Shown here: positions 18,795-27,623 of the stretch, in pieces
Position numbering within the stretch: position 1 is the first letter of the stretch
Layout: each line of letters begins with the position of its first letter
From: Thauera sp. 28
GTDB taxonomy: Bacteria; Pseudomonadota; Gammaproteobacteria; Burkholderiales; Rhodocyclaceae
NCBI RefSeq assembly: GCF_000310145.2
Contig: NZ_AMXA01000011.1
Location: forward strand, 53,387-117,386
DNA: 64,000 bases
Reading direction: 5' to 3'
Program-made: the position numbers and the translations under genes
The notes under the pieces: model-generated
Seen by the model: only the letters and a program-made list of their open reading frames with translations
What the model was told of the DNA's origin: nothing
Database searches by the model: none

Positions 18795-20054
18795 ATGCAA
18801 CACGCTGCGCGCAACTACGCCATCGTCACCGCCGCTTACTGGGGCTTCACGCTCACCGATGGCGCGCTGCGCATGCTGGTGCTGCTGCACTTCTACCGCC
18901 TGGGCTATTCGCCGTTCACGCTCGCCTTCCTGTTCCTGCTCTACGAGGCGGCGGGCGTGCTGGCGAACCTGGTCGGGGGCTGGCTGGCGACGCGTTACGG
19001 CATCGCGCGCATGCTCAGCGTGGGGCTGGTGACGCAGATCGTCGGCTTCGTGCTGTTGTCGCTGCTCGACCCGGGGTGGACGGCGGCGATGGCGGTGGCG
19101 TGGGTGGTGGTGGCGCAGGGCATCTGCGGCGTGGCCAAGGATCTGACCAAGACCGCGAGCAAGTCGGCGATCAAGCTGACCCAGTCCGAGGCTCAGGCCG
19201 AGGCGAAGGCTCAGGGCGGGGATCAGGGCCAGCTCTTCAAGTGGGTGGCCTGGTTCACCGGCAGCAAGAACGCGATGAAGGGCTTCGGGTTCTTTCTCGG
19301 TGGTCTGCTGCTGGAAACCTTGGGCTTTCGTGGCGCGCTGTGGGCGATGGCGGGTTTGCTGGCACTGGTGCTTGCCGGCGTGCTGCTGTCCTTGCCGCCG
19401 ATGATGGGCAAGAGGAAGGCCTCGAAGTCGGTGCGCGAACTGTTTGCCAAGAACCCCGGCATCAACGCGCTGGCCGCGGCGCGCGTGGTGCTGTTCGGCG
19501 CGCGCGACGTGTGGTTCGTGGTCGGTGTGCCAGTGTTCCTGTACTCGGCAGGGTGGTCCTTCACCATGGTCGGTACCTTCCTCGCCGCGTGGACCATCGG
19601 CTACGGCCTGGTGCAGGCAGCCGCGCCGCACATCGTGCGCCGCAGCGCCGACGGCCTGAGCCGTGAGGTGCCGGCGGCGCGCTTGTGGTCGGCGCTGCTG
19701 GCGCTGATCCCCGCTGGGCTGGCAGTGGCGGTGTGGCTGCAGCTGCCCAGCCTGGAATGGGTGGTGGTGTGCGGCCTGGGGCTGTTCGGCTTTGCCTTCG
19801 CGGTGAACTCCTCGGTGCATTCCTATCTTGTGCTCGCCTACGCGGGCTCGGAGAGGGCGGCTGAGGACGTAGGCTTTTACTACGCCGCCAATGCGCTCGG
19901 CCGCTTCATCGGCACGCTGCTGTCGGGGCTGCTGTACCAGTGGGGCGGGCTGCTTTACGCGCTTGCGGGTTCGGCGCTGATGCTGCTGATCTGCTGGCTG
20001 GCGACGCTGGCATTGCCGCTGGTGCGTGACGCCGCCGCCCGGGTGGAGACCTGA
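18795..20054 (+). CDS. arsJ: organoarsenical MFS exporter ArsJ
   Basis: 419 residues, 11-12 membrane helices, with the ArsJ start AARNYAIVTAAYWGFTLTDG and motifs LANLVGGWLATRYG and ICGVAKDLTKTASKSAIK. With the upstream GAPDH it forms the known arsenate-resistance pair that exports 1-arseno-3-phosphoglycerate, which then hydrolyses outside. A Gln/Glu/Ala-rich cytosolic loop around residues 130-150 is longer than the adjoining loops. Followed by arsR after 22 bases. Confidence 0.93.
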   Translation: MQHAARNYAIVTAAYWGFTLTDGALRMLVLLHFYRLGYSPFTLAFLFLLYEAAGVLANLVGGWLATRYGIARMLSVGLVTQIVGFVLLSLLDPGWTAAMAVAWVVVAQGICGVAKDLTKTASKSAIKLTQSEAQAEAKAQGGDQGQLFKWVAWFTGSKNAMKGFGFFLGGLLLETLGFRGALWAMAGLLALVLAGVLLSLPPMMGKRKASKSVRELFAKNPGINALAAARVVLFGARDVWFVVGVPVFLYSAGWSFTMVGTFLAAWTIGYGLVQAAAPHIVRRSADGLSREVPAARLWSALLALIPAGLAVAVWLQLPSLEWVVVCGLGLFGFAFAVNSSVHSYLVLAYAGSERAAEDVGFYYAANALGRFIGTLLSGLLYQWGGLLYALAGSALMLLICWLATLALPLVRDAAARVET

Positions 20055-20076
20055 GCTGACGGTCTGGAGAACAAAC

Positions 20077-20409
20077 ATGGAAAAGAACACTGCACTGCCG
20101 ATCTTCGAGGCGCTGTCCTCCGGCATCCGGCTGGACGTCTTTCGCCTGCTCGTGCGCGTCGGACCGGCCGGCATGGTGGCGGGCGAGCTGTCGGCCGCGC
20201 TCGACATCCCGCCCACCAACATGTCCTTCCACCTCAAGACGCTGACCCATGCGGGCCTGGTGTCGGCAGAGCAGGAGGGGCGCTTCCAGCGCTACCGCGC
20301 CAACATGGCGCTGATGCGCGAACTGGTGGCCTATCTCACCGAAGAATGCTGTGCCGGCATGCCTGAACTGTGCGGGGTCGATACCTGCGCCGACGGGCTC
20401 GATTGCTGA
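20077..20409 (+). CDS. arsR: ArsR family arsenic-responsive repressor
   Basis: 110 residues with a winged helix (LSAALDIPPTNMSFHLKTLTHAGLV, wing EQEGRFQRYRANM). There is no CxC in the recognition helix; instead Cys91-Cys92 and Cys99 plus Cys104 and Cys110 cluster at the C terminus. That matches the Acidithiobacillus-type ArsR, whose As(III) site uses a C-terminal Cys-Cys and a third Cys, rather than the R773 type. ATG at 20077 follows GGAG. It lies inside the operon and probably controls it from the upstream intergenic region. Confidence 0.92.
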   Translation: MEKNTALPIFEALSSGIRLDVFRLLVRVGPAGMVAGELSAALDIPPTNMSFHLKTLTHAGLVSAEQEGRFQRYRANMALMRELVAYLTEECCAGMPELCGVDTCADGLDC

Positions 20410-20458
20410 GTCGAATCACATCGCCCGATCCGGGCTCATAACGAAAAAGGGGCCTCCC

Positions 20459-20572
20459 ATGTCCGACAAGATCTACTGCGTACCCTCGCGCGGCCTGACC
20501 TCGATCAATCACGACCGCCTGGTCATCAATAACGAGATTGGCCATATTGGCCATCTGCCGACGGAGGCTTGA
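20459..20572 (+). CDS. small ORF, 37 codons, between arsR and acr3
   Basis: Opens [20 protein letters not shown] and ends [11 protein letters not shown], with one Cys and three His. AGGGG lies eight bases before its ATG, and its stop is one base from the acr3 ATG; its last codons contain the acr3 Shine-Dalgarno GGAGG. Codon use agrees with real genes in part. No transmembrane segment. I recognise no family; it could be a real micro-protein or a leader that couples translation of acr3. Confidence 0.5.
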   Translation: MSDKIYCVPSRGLTSINHDRLVINNEIGHIGHLPTEA

Positions 20573-20573
20573 T

Positions 20574-21632
20574 ATGGGGCTGTTCGAGCGTTACCTGACG
20601 GTCTGGGTCGGGCTGGGGATTCTCGCTGGCGTGGGGTTGGGGCTGGTCGCACAGGGTGCGTTCCAGCTCATCGCCGGACTGGAGTTCGCGCAGGTGAATA
20701 TGGTGGTGGCTGTGTTCATCTGGGTGATGATCTACCCGATGATGATCCAGATCGACTGGCACGCCGTGCGCGATGTGGGCAAGAAGCCCCAGGGCCTGAT
20801 CCTGACCCTGGTGGTGAACTGGCTGATCAAGCCCTTCACGATGGCGGCGCTGGGGGTGCTGTTCTTCCACTACCTGTTTGCACCCTGGGTCGATCCGCAG
20901 TCGGCCAGCGAATACATCGCCGGCATGATCCTGCTCGGCGTGGCGCCGTGCACCGCGATGGTCTTCGTATGGAGCCAGCTCGTGAAGGGCGACCCCAACT
21001 ACACCCTGGTACAGGTGTCGGTGAACGACATCATCATGGTGTTCGCCTTCGCGCCGATCGCCGCCTTCCTGCTCGGCGTCACCAACATCACCGTACCTTG
21101 GGAAACACTGGCGCTGTCCACCGTGCTTTACGTCGTGCTGCCGCTGCTTGCCGGTATGGCAACGCGGCATGCGCTGGAGCGGCGTTCGCCGACGGCGGTG
21201 GCAGATTTCGTCGCCCGGCTCAAGCCCTGGTCCATTGTCGGCCTGATCGCCACCGTGGTGCTGTTGTTCGGCTTCCAGGCCAACACCATCGTCGACAAGC
21301 CGCTGGTCATCGCGATGATCGCGGTGCCGCTGATGGTGCAGACCTACGGCATCTTCCTCATCGCCTACCTTGCCGCCAAGGCGCTCAAGTTGCCGCACAA
21401 TGTGGCCGGCCCGGCCTGCCTGATCGGTACCTCGAACTTCTTCGAGCTGGCGGTGGCGGTGGCGATCTCGCTGTTCGGGCTCAATTCGGGCGCGGCGCTG
21501 GCGACCGTGGTCGGTGTACTGGTCGAGGTGCCGGTGATGCTGTCGCTGGTGGCCATCGTCAATCGCACGCCGCACTGGTTCGCCCCTGCCGCCGTTGCCG
21601 CGCGGGCTGTCATGAAAGAGGAAACACGCTGA
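20574..21632 (+). CDS. acr3: arsenite efflux permease Acr3
   Basis: 352 residues, ten membrane helices, bile/arsenite/riboflavin transporter superfamily. Diagnostic motifs: [40 protein letters not shown] with the essential Cys126, [10 protein letters not shown] and [29 protein letters not shown]. Exports As(III) across the inner membrane. GGAGG precedes the ATG. Last codon overlaps arsC (TGATG). Confidence 0.95.
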   Translation: MGLFERYLTVWVGLGILAGVGLGLVAQGAFQLIAGLEFAQVNMVVAVFIWVMIYPMMIQIDWHAVRDVGKKPQGLILTLVVNWLIKPFTMAALGVLFFHYLFAPWVDPQSASEYIAGMILLGVAPCTAMVFVWSQLVKGDPNYTLVQVSVNDIIMVFAFAPIAAFLLGVTNITVPWETLALSTVLYVVLPLLAGMATRHALERRSPTAVADFVARLKPWSIVGLIATVVLLFGFQANTIVDKPLVIAMIAVPLMVQTYGIFLIAYLAAKALKLPHNVAGPACLIGTSNFFELAVAVAISLFGLNSGAALATVVGVLVEVPVMLSLVAIVNRTPHWFAPAAVAARAVMKEETR

Positions 21633-22054
21633 TGAGCGACATCACGATCTACCACAACCCGCGCTGCGGTACTTCGCGCAACACGCTGGCGATGATCCGC
21701 AACAGCGGGGTGGAGCCGACCGTCATCGAGTACCTGAAGACCCCGCCCAACCGCGAGCAGCTCGTCGCACTGATCGCGGCCGCCGGCCTCGGGGTGCGCG
21801 GCATCATGCGCGCCAAGGAGGCCATGTTCTCCGAACTGGGCCTCGCAGACCCGGCGAAGACCGACGGCGAGCTGATCGAGGCGATGATGACGCACCCCAT
21901 CCTCATCAATCGGCCGATCGTCGTCACCCCGCTCGGCACGCGGCTGTGCCGGCCGTCCGAGCTTGTGCTCGACATCCTGCCGCAGCCGCAGCGCGGCGCC
22001 TTCACCAAGGAGGATGGCGAGAAGGTCGTCGATGCGGAGGGGCGTCGTGTCTGA
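21632..22054 (+). CDS. arsC: glutaredoxin-dependent arsenate reductase ArsC
   Basis: 140 residues, ArsC/Spx fold. The catalytic Cys12 lies in [12 protein letters not shown], and Arg60, Arg94 and Arg107 stand at the same numbers as in the R773 enzyme, where they bind arsenate. It therefore uses glutathione/glutaredoxin to reduce As(V) to As(III) for Acr3. Start overlaps acr3 by TGATG. Confidence 0.95.
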   Translation: MSDITIYHNPRCGTSRNTLAMIRNSGVEPTVIEYLKTPPNREQLVALIAAAGLGVRGIMRAKEAMFSELGLADPAKTDGELIEAMMTHPILINRPIVVTPLGTRLCRPSELVLDILPQPQRGAFTKEDGEKVVDAEGRRV

Positions 22055-22784
22055 GCCGCTGCCCGGCCATTCCCTGCCTGACCTGCCGAACGTGGACGCG
22101 GCGCTGTTCCGTGAGCCCGATCCCGCGCAGTTGCAGGCTACCCAGCCGTCGACCCATCCGCCGCGCATCGTGCTGCTTTATGGTTCCTTGCGGGCGCGCT
22201 CGTTCAGCCGCCTGCTGGCAGAGGAAGCCGCCCGCGTGCTTCGCGCCATGGGCGCCGAGACGCGGGTCTTCAACCCGAGCGGCCTGCCGCTGCCGGACGA
22301 TGCGCCCGACACCCACCCCAAGGTGGTCGAACTGCGCGAGCTCACCCAGTGGGCCGAGGGCATGGTGTGGTGCTCGCCCGAACGTCATGGCGCGATGACC
22401 GGCATCATGAAGACGCAGATCGACTGGATACCGCTGTCGGTCGGCGCGGTGCGCCCGACCCAGGGCAAGACCCTGGCGGTGATGCAGGTGTGCGGCGGCT
22501 CGCAGTCGTTCAACGCGGTCAATCAGATGCGCGTGCTCGGGCGCTGGATGCGCATGCTGACGATCCCCAACCAGTCTTCGGTGGCAAAGGCCTTCCTCGA
22601 GTTCGACGAGCATGACCGCATGAAGCCTTCGGCCTATTACGACCGCGTGGTGGATGTGATGGAGGAACTGGTGAAGTTCACCCTGCTCACGCGCGACATC
22701 GCGCCTTACCTGGTCGATCGCTACAGCGAGCGCAAGGAGAGTGCAGCCGAGCTGTCGGCGCGGGTGAGCCTGCCGGCTATCTGA
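22047..22784 (+). CDS. arsH: organoarsenical NADPH:FMN oxidoreductase ArsH
   Basis: 245-residue flavodoxin-like protein. FMN-phosphate loop [19 protein letters not shown], then [40 protein letters not shown] and [18 protein letters not shown]. ArsH oxidises trivalent methyl- and aromatic arsenicals and can act as quinone or azo reductase. The start is taken as GTG at 22047 because GGAGG lies six bases before it; the upstream ATG (22032) would include that site. It overlaps the arsC end by eight bases and closes the operon. Confidence 0.93.
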   Translation: MSEPLPGHSLPDLPNVDAALFREPDPAQLQATQPSTHPPRIVLLYGSLRARSFSRLLAEEAARVLRAMGAETRVFNPSGLPLPDDAPDTHPKVVELRELTQWAEGMVWCSPERHGAMTGIMKTQIDWIPLSVGAVRPTQGKTLAVMQVCGGSQSFNAVNQMRVLGRWMRMLTIPNQSSVAKAFLEFDEHDRMKPSAYYDRVVDVMEELVKFTLLTRDIAPYLVDRYSERKESAAELSARVSLPAI

Positions 22785-22899
22785 GTCGGCGCTGCACCCA
22801 CATCTGCGTTTGCTGCTCGGCAATGAGGGGACGAGCCGCTGCCGATGTAGAATCACGCGATTCCAACCAGACCAGCCCCGGGCCACGCCCCGCAAGACC

Positions 22900-24216
22900 A
22901 TGACCAAGCCGACTCCCCTGACTCAACTTCCGCAGTCCGAGCTCTTTCGCAAGGATGACGTGTTCGTGCTCTTCGGCGAGCTCTTCGGGCGCGGATACGC
23001 CACCGGCCTCGTCGACCAGGCGCGTGCGGCCGGCATGCAGATCGTCGGCATCACGGTGGGGCGGCGCGACGACAACAACGCCCTGCGTCCGCTCAATGAC
23101 GAGGAACTGGCAGCGGCCGAGGCCAACCTGGGCGGCAGGATCATCAACGTGCCGCTGATGGCCGGCTTCGATCTCGACGCGCCCGCTGGCGAGCCGACCC
23201 CGACCGAACTGCTCAACGCCATGACGCTCAAGACCTGGGAGCAGGACAAGCTCGACTGGGCGCATATCGACAAGTGCCGTGCGATCGGCACCGAGCGCTT
23301 CCGCAAGGGGGTGGCCGAGGTCATGGCCGTGCTCGACGGCATGATCGCCGACGGGCGCAATGTCCTCTTCGCGCACACCATGGCGGGCGGCATTCCCAAG
23401 GCCAAGGTGTTCATGGTCATCGCCAACCGCATCTACAAGGGCCGCGGCGAGCGCTTCATGTCGTCGCAGACCCTGCTCGACAGTGACCTGGGCAAGCTCA
23501 TCCTGCAGAACTTCGACGAGGTTTCGGCCAACACCTTCCTGCACTTGATCGAAGGCAGCGCGGCGATCCGCGCCCGCGTCGAGGCCACGGGCGGCCAGGT
23601 GCGCTACACCGCGTACGGCTACCACGGCACCGAGATCCTCATCGACGGGCGTTATCAGTGGCAGACCTACACCAACTACACCCAGGGCTACGCCAAGATG
23701 CGCCTCGAGCGTATTGCGCGGGCGGCGTGGGAGCAGGGTGTAAAGGCCACGGTCTATAACTGCCCCGAGATCCGCACCAACTCCACCGATGTGTTCGCCG
23801 GCGTGGAGCTGCCCCTGATCGCACTGCTCGAGGCGCTCAGGAAGGAAGGCGGCGGCGCCTGGGCCGAGTCGCAGTGGCAGGCATGTCGCGACCTGCTGGT
23901 CGACGGCGTCACCCTGGAAGACGTGCTGAAAAAGGTCGCCGATTTCCAGACCAGTGACGTGATGCAGCCCTTCCACGACTTCGACGCCTGGCCGATGCCG
24001 AACAACCCGGAGCAGGCCGACCTGCAGATCGGTACCTCGGAGGACATCGTGCAGATGCACAAGGACCGCAAGGCCCTGGTCACCGACCTGCTCAGCACGC
24101 TGGTGCTCGAGGCCAGCGGGGCGCTCATCTTCCGTGAGTCCGCGGCGCCCGCCGGCCCGGTGCTGTGGCTCAACCACGACATCGTGGCGCGCCAGCTCAA
24201 CCAGCTGCACGCCTGA
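22900..24216 (+). CDS. conserved 438-aa protein, possibly FabMG-type enoyl-ACP reductase family
   Basis: The frame is clearly coding and opens [17 protein letters not shown] Rossmann-like start ([22 protein letters not shown] then [17 protein letters not shown]) and the later YRWQ-like segments [15 protein letters not shown] and [18 protein letters not shown] (a possible Tyr-x-Lys-type site) suggest an SDR-related reductase. I link it to the FabMG group from memory of such proteins, with low certainty; chain length exceeds normal FabI. ATGA overlap with VF530 downstream indicates cotranslation. No signal peptide. Confidence 0.6.
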   Translation: MTKPTPLTQLPQSELFRKDDVFVLFGELFGRGYATGLVDQARAAGMQIVGITVGRRDDNNALRPLNDEELAAAEANLGGRIINVPLMAGFDLDAPAGEPTPTELLNAMTLKTWEQDKLDWAHIDKCRAIGTERFRKGVAEVMAVLDGMIADGRNVLFAHTMAGGIPKAKVFMVIANRIYKGRGERFMSSQTLLDSDLGKLILQNFDEVSANTFLHLIEGSAAIRARVEATGGQVRYTAYGYHGTEILIDGRYQWQTYTNYTQGYAKMRLERIARAAWEQGVKATVYNCPEIRTNSTDVFAGVELPLIALLEALRKEGGGAWAESQWQACRDLLVDGVTLEDVLKKVADFQTSDVMQPFHDFDAWPMPNNPEQADLQIGTSEDIVQMHKDRKALVTDLLSTLVLEASGALIFRESAAPAGPVLWLNHDIVARQLNQLHA

Positions 24217-24437
24217 TGACACCGGCCCAGCCCAACAACCCACTTCATGGCCTCACCCTTGAGCGCATGCTCACCGAGCTGGTCGCCCGCTACGGCTGGG
24301 CGACGCTCGGCAGGCGGGTCAGCATCCGCTGCTTCAATCACGAACCCAGTGTCGCATCGAGCCTGAAGTTCCTCCGCCGAACTCCGTGGGCGCGGGAGCA
24401 GGTCGAAGCGCTCTACCTGGAGTCGCTGCGGCGCTAG
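24216..24437 (+). CDS. VF530 family (DUF2132) DNA-binding-like protein
   Basis: 73 residues with the VF530 signature: [21 protein letters not shown], then [27 protein letters not shown]. The family has a small helical fold first solved from Vibrio fischeri; role unknown, DNA binding suggested. Starts within the stop of the preceding gene (ATGA). Confidence 0.88.
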   Translation: MTPAQPNNPLHGLTLERMLTELVARYGWATLGRRVSIRCFNHEPSVASSLKFLRRTPWAREQVEALYLESLRR

Positions 24438-24590
24438 CAGGGGGCGCCCGCATCGCTTGGTCGTCATCGCGGCTGTCGCCGGATTAGCGCTTTAGCATAT
24501 ACTCGGCCGCGCCAGGGTGCTCGCGGGGCACGGCCACGCACCTGCCTGCCCCTATCCCTGGATTACTTCAAAGACACGGAGTTTCACCAC

Positions 24591-26003
24591 ATGAGCCGCC
24601 CCACCCGAATCGTCGCCGCGCTGGTCGCGGTCGCGTTGATCTATCCCGCCGCAAGCTGGTATTCCGGCACGCGCATCCAGCAAGTCCTGGACGAGCACTA
24701 CGCGGACATGAAGTCCCACCCGGCGCTCAAGGTCAGCGAACGCGTCTACGAGCGCGGATTCTTCAGCAGCACGGAAAAGCTGAAGTTCGACATTGCCATG
24801 ACGGTCACGGCCGAGGATGGCTCACTGCAGTTGGGCGAACCCCTGCGCATGAGCGTGCTCAACCGCATCCAGCACGGCCCCCTGCCTCGACTCGGAACCC
24901 TGGCGGCGGCAACGCTCGACAGCGAGCTTGACGTCGAAGGGGAGGCGGGCGCCAAGTTGCGGGAGACGCTTGGTGACAAACCAGCACTGCAGGCGCAGAC
25001 CGTGGTCCGATTCGACGGCAGCGGCCATTCGCGGATGACGACACCGGCCCTGGAGCTCGAACTCGCGGCGGATACGGAGCGAGCCCTGCGCGTCGCCTTC
25101 AGCGCCTTTCAAGCGGACATCGATTTCGGTCCCGGCATGCGCCAGTACACGATGAAGCTCGGTATCGACCGCTTCTCGATGGAGGATCCGAGCCTGCGCA
25201 TCGTCATGTCGGAGCTCGCGCTCGATGCGGACCAGCGTCGCCTGTTCGACGATGAGGCCTGGCTCTATGTCGGCAAGCAGCGTGCGACGATCGCCTCCCT
25301 GCACGCCGAGGGCAAGGATGATGGCGAGATGGCGGGGACCGACCTGCAGCTCGAGCGCCTGAGCTACGAGGTCGATGCCCCGGCCGACGGCGACTACGTG
25401 GATGTCATCGCCATGCTGGGAACGGAGGTGCTGCGTGTCGGGGGCAGCGATTACGGCCCCGCGCACTACGACTTCTCGATCAAGCATCTGCATGGGCGGA
25501 CGCTGATGGAGCTGTATCGCAGCTTGATCGAGCTCAGCAGCGACCCCGCCCAGCTTGCGCTCCAGGCTGAGGATCCGGCGGCAATGTTCGCGCCCCTTGC
25601 CGAGCCGGCGCTCACCCTGCTGGCGCACGATCCCGAGTTCAGCATCGACCGCATCAGTTTTACCAGCCCGCATGGGACGGCATCGCTGTCTGCTCACGTC
25701 AATCTCAAGGGCATCGAGCCCGACGAGCTCAACAACCCCATGATGCTGCTCGCCAAGATCAACGCCGCCGCGGAAGCCTCTTTGCCGCAGGGCCTCGTCG
25801 TCGCCCTCATCGGCGCTCAGGCTCAGTCCCCGCAGGAGGCCGCGGTCGTCGCTGCTCAGTTGCAGCAGCAACTCGACATGCTCGAGGCCCAGGGCTTCAT
25901 CGTGCGCAAGGGTGGCCAGCTCAGCAGCCGTGCCGCGCTCTCGAAGGGCCAGCTCACCATCAATGGCCAGCCGCTCGATCTGTTCGGGCTGGGCGGGCGC
26001 TGA
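24591..26003 (+). CDS. YdgA/DUF945 family protein
   Basis: 470 residues with an N-terminal signal anchor (TRIVAALVAVALIYPAASW) and the DUF945 start YSGTRIQQVLDEHY plus YERGFFSSTEKLKFDI. The bulk is predicted periplasmic and beta-rich. The C terminus (SKGQLTINGQPLDLFGL) is typical. E. coli YdgA is an envelope protein of unknown function. ATG follows GGAG 10 bases upstream. Single gene with about 150 bases of upstream promoter space. Confidence 0.85.
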   Translation: MSRPTRIVAALVAVALIYPAASWYSGTRIQQVLDEHYADMKSHPALKVSERVYERGFFSSTEKLKFDIAMTVTAEDGSLQLGEPLRMSVLNRIQHGPLPRLGTLAAATLDSELDVEGEAGAKLRETLGDKPALQAQTVVRFDGSGHSRMTTPALELELAADTERALRVAFSAFQADIDFGPGMRQYTMKLGIDRFSMEDPSLRIVMSELALDADQRRLFDDEAWLYVGKQRATIASLHAEGKDDGEMAGTDLQLERLSYEVDAPADGDYVDVIAMLGTEVLRVGGSDYGPAHYDFSIKHLHGRTLMELYRSLIELSSDPAQLALQAEDPAAMFAPLAEPALTLLAHDPEFSIDRISFTSPHGTASLSAHVNLKGIEPDELNNPMMLLAKINAAAEASLPQGLVVALIGAQAQSPQEAAVVAAQLQQQLDMLEAQGFIVRKGGQLSSRAALSKGQLTINGQPLDLFGLGGR

Positions 26004-26110
26004 GCGCGGACGCTGTCATCCCCGTGTAACTGCGAGGTCATCTTCCCTGAGTAAGGTGCGCGGTTCGACTTCATGCGAAGTCTCCGTCAACCCACACCCC
26101 TCAGGGAACC

Positions 26111-27532
26111 ATGATGAATCGATTGACCGCCGTTTCGGTTGCGCTGCTCTCCGCTTTCGCCTTCAATCCTGCTCATGCGGCACCGACCTGTGCGTCGAGT
26201 ACCGCCATCGACGGCACCCCTGTGCTGACCTGCGCCGAGCCGGGCTCGGTGCCGGTCAGCGACAGTCGTGACGCGCTGCAGGTGCAGGTCCAGGCCGGCG
26301 CGGGGATCACCAGCACCAACCGCAATACTGCCGCGCTCGACCTTCGCGGCGCCGGCCAGCAGGTCTCCAACGCAGGCCGCATCGAGAACACCGACACCCG
26401 CAACAACGGCTACGCGATTGCGGTAAACGGTGCCAACGCGAACATCGTCAATAGCGGCGTCATCAGCAGCGGCGACCGCGCCATCGAGGTGCTCGGCGGC
26501 ACGGGTGGCATGCGGGTCGAGAACACCGGCGAGATCCTGGCGCGCCGTCAGGCCGTGCGCTCGCTGGAGGGCTTCGAGAACGCGGAGGTCATCAATCACG
26601 GTCTCATCGAGTCGCGCGACGGACGCGCCCTGCAACTGCGTGGCGATGGCGCCCGTGTGATCAACCACGGCACCCTGATCGGCGGCGAAGAGGTCGTCGA
26701 GGCGCGCGGCAACTTCTACATGGAGAACTACGGCACGGTATTGCTGCGCGATGGCATCGATGACGAGGACGGCGTGCAGTTCGCATCTGGCGAGATCCAC
26801 AACTGGGGGCTGATCCAGGGCAGCGATGACGGCGTGGATATCGACGAAGGCCTGGTGCGCAACTACGCGACGGGGCGCATCATCTCCACCGGCGACACGG
26901 GCAGCGGCGTCGACATCGATCCGGAATTCGACAACGGCGTCGATCCGATTCGCCCCAGCGGTCCGCTGACGATCATCAACGAGGGCTACATCGAAGGCCC
27001 GCGTGCCATCGGTGCCGACCCCGCCGCGCAGTCGAACGTGGATATCATCAACAGCGGCACACTCGTCGGCCGCAGTGGGGCGGCGATCGAACTCGCGCAG
27101 GGCCAGGGCGATAGCACGCTGACCCTCACCGGCGGCAGCGAGATCTTCGGTGACGTCTTCTTCGGCGCCGGCAATGATGGCGTCTTCATCGACAGCCTCG
27201 GCGCGGCCGGTGTGCTCAGCTCAGGGGTGATCGACGGCGGCCTGGGCATCAACAGCGTGCGCTTCGTGAGCTATGCCTTGTCTGACCTGCTGTCCTTCGT
27301 ATACGAAGACGAGCGGGTGGAGCTGTCGTTCATGACTGCCTTCGGCAAGGTCAGCGGCGCCTTCCGCAACTTCAGCCAGTGGGACTTCGGCGTCGATGAC
27401 GCGCGCTTCGATACGCTCACGCTGGCCAGCCGTTTCGATGGCTCGAACGCGGTCCCGGCGCCGGCCACCCTGCCGCTGCTGCTCGGCGCACTCGGCGGGC
27501 TGTGCCTCGTCGGCCGTCGCCGTCGCGGCTGA
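26111..27532 (+). CDS. secreted beta-repeat protein with atypical PEP-CTERM-like tail
   Basis: 473 residues. Signal peptide RLTAVSVALLSAFAFNPAHAA; body of repeats of about 20-25 residues with recurring N-x-G and I-x-N-x-G turns (VSNAGRIENTDTRN, IVNSGVISSGDRAIEV, INHGLIESRDGRALQL, INEGYIEGPRAI, IINSGTLVGRSGAAIEL), as expected for a right-handed beta-helix. The tail VPAPATLPLLLGALGGLCLV then GRRRRG has the hydrophobic stretch and Arg cluster of exosortase substrates, but PAP replaces the usual PEP. Likely surface-sorted or exopolymer-linked; no exosortase gene in the window. Confidence 0.78.
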   Translation: MMNRLTAVSVALLSAFAFNPAHAAPTCASSTAIDGTPVLTCAEPGSVPVSDSRDALQVQVQAGAGITSTNRNTAALDLRGAGQQVSNAGRIENTDTRNNGYAIAVNGANANIVNSGVISSGDRAIEVLGGTGGMRVENTGEILARRQAVRSLEGFENAEVINHGLIESRDGRALQLRGDGARVINHGTLIGGEEVVEARGNFYMENYGTVLLRDGIDDEDGVQFASGEIHNWGLIQGSDDGVDIDEGLVRNYATGRIISTGDTGSGVDIDPEFDNGVDPIRPSGPLTIINEGYIEGPRAIGADPAAQSNVDIINSGTLVGRSGAAIELAQGQGDSTLTLTGGSEIFGDVFFGAGNDGVFIDSLGAAGVLSSGVIDGGLGINSVRFVSYALSDLLSFVYEDERVELSFMTAFGKVSGAFRNFSQWDFGVDDARFDTLTLASRFDGSNAVPAPATLPLLLGALGGLCLVGRRRRG

Positions 27533-27557
27533 GCTGGGCGTACAGCTTGTCTTTACA

Positions 27558-27580
27558 CCCGCCGTCCCTCGGGCGGCGGG
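27558..27580. terminator. convergent-gene hairpin
   Basis: CCCGCCG and CGGCGGG arms around a nine-base loop lie between the convergent beta-repeat gene and diguanylate cyclase gene. GC-rich stem without a U-tract; possible bidirectional terminator. Confidence 0.35.
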
Positions 27581-27623
27581 GGTGCGACTCCTGCAATCAG
27601 CCGGCATGGCGGCGCGCGTTGGC

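Noticed and set aside
20530..20556. TGGCCA-TAT-TGGCCA as an ArsR operator
   Set aside because: It lies within the end of the small ORF and just before acr3; each half is its own palindrome, and nothing links it to ArsR.
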